This document shows, piece by piece, positions 63,187-64,000 of a stretch of DNA of 64,000 nucleotides. The DNA comes from Quillaja saponaria (lineage: Eukaryota; Streptophyta; Magnoliopsida; Fabales; Quillajaceae): assembly GCA_029379385.1 (NCBI GenBank), contig CM055611.1:18112062-18176061 (forward strand). Reading direction: 5' to 3'. The first letter of the stretch is position 1. The number at the start of each line of letters is the position of its first letter. A program made the translations under genes and the position numbers. A model generated the notes under the pieces. It was not told where the DNA came from. It was given only the letters and a program-made list of their open reading frames with translations, and searched no databases.

Positions 63187-64000
63187 CTACATTTTTATCA
63201 TATTTAAAACCAATCAGACCATGCTCCAATTGACAGTAGAAAATGTGGGACTTCAGATTTCAGAACTGTCTTTCAGAGATATGATGAGGAAGGGACCATG
63301 CCTAACAACATCATTTTCAGAGACAAAACTAGGCAAAATTTAGCAGAAACATGAAGAACGGCCCTGAAATTTTATGTCTTGCAACTTCCGGGACATAAAC
63401 AACAGTTCTTCTCGATAGACAATATAATTTAATCCTATTAGAATTATTGTCCATCACTTCTGTCTGATTACACCCTCCAGCCAGAAACTCACATTGATCT
63501 GTTATTAAACTCATAATAGATCACCATGCACATCATAGTGAAAATGGTCGACCAGTAACAGGCAATGAAACATCAGACAACAACTAAACCCTGTTTGTCC
63601 ATAACCAATTGATAGATATGTGTCCTTCGATATTTATGTTAAGTACAAGAGAGATTTGAGCCAAAATCAGAGTCAATTCACACATTACATAAACCTAAAT
63701 AATCTAAAATATGGGGACAAAGGAGTATTATTGTCACTTGCATATGACTAATTAATTGTAAACAATATATCAACTCTCAGCTAAACGTTCATAAATACTA
63801 CATTTTTACCTTCACCTAAAAGCTTTAATTTTGACGAACAGAGGCACTTATTAACAACCAAAAGCTGAAAGATATTAGACAGGACCAAAAAATTTGAGGG
63901 AAAAAACAAGAAGTGCGGACATCAGAAAAATGCTACATATATGCAAGATGAAAAGTGTTAGTGACAAGCAAGATTAATTCTGACCATCTTCAAACAATTT
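63187..64000. other. Possible intron or intergenic DNA at right edge
   Basis: Moderately AT-rich; no further exon could be supported. Confidence 0.3.

Overview
The window is plant nuclear DNA, almost certainly from a core eudicot. The evidence is a spliced cytosolic ribosomal protein gene, an E-class PPR gene resembling chloroplast editing factor CRR4, a plant-type ADA2, DUF1442 genes, MIK2-like receptor kinases, AT-rich intergenic DNA and plant LTR, hAT and CACTA elements. I cannot name the species.

Layout. (1) 1-18.8 kb is a decayed tandem array of MIK2-like LRR receptor kinases, all on the minus strand. Copies lie at 0.6 kb (5-prime scrap cut by an LTR element), 3.1-6.3 kb (nearly full length, frameshifted), 10.3-10.7 kb (scrap without LRRs) and 16.5-18.0 kb (kinase part without LRRs). 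Their flanks are repeated too. Between them sits a nested transposon complex: a hAT-like element (11034-15302) holding a non-autonomous LTR retrotransposon (11411-14702), followed by a second hAT-type MITE (15397-15954). (2) 19.6-21.9 kb is RPS13 (minus), five exons rebuilt to 151 residues, with a telo-box and site II promoter. (3) 26.4-39.6 kb is a conserved block: an LRR receptor pseudokinase (plus), a CRR4-like PPR gene (minus) and a DUF1442 gene (plus). From memory this matches Arabidopsis At2g45340-At2g45350-At2g45360. The first two each carry exactly one surplus base. (4) 41.2-43.9 kb is a truncated ADA2-like gene (ZZ finger and SANT, no ADA box or SWIRM) spliced to an unrecognised N-terminal extension. 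(5) 44.3-51 kb is repeat-rich: two neighbouring solo LTRs with perfect target duplications (44673-47456 and 47580-49117), a CACTA terminus, a duplicated 340-bp repeat and a 24-G run. (6) 52.4-53.2 kb is a second DUF1442 gene (minus). (7) 57.3-61.5 kb holds two more broken MIK2-like copies (minus). (8) A probable last exon of an unrecognised gene lies at 63.0-63.2 kb.

The working genes are housekeeping or organelle-related (translation, chloroplast RNA editing, chromatin adaptor) and do not form an operon or pathway. No new enzymatic system was recognised. The most unusual items are the ADA2-like chimeric truncated gene, the repeated loss of LRR ectodomains in the receptor array, and the stack of transposon insertions whose boundaries can be read to the base. 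All exon joins were worked out by hand from splice signals and reading frame, without RNA evidence.
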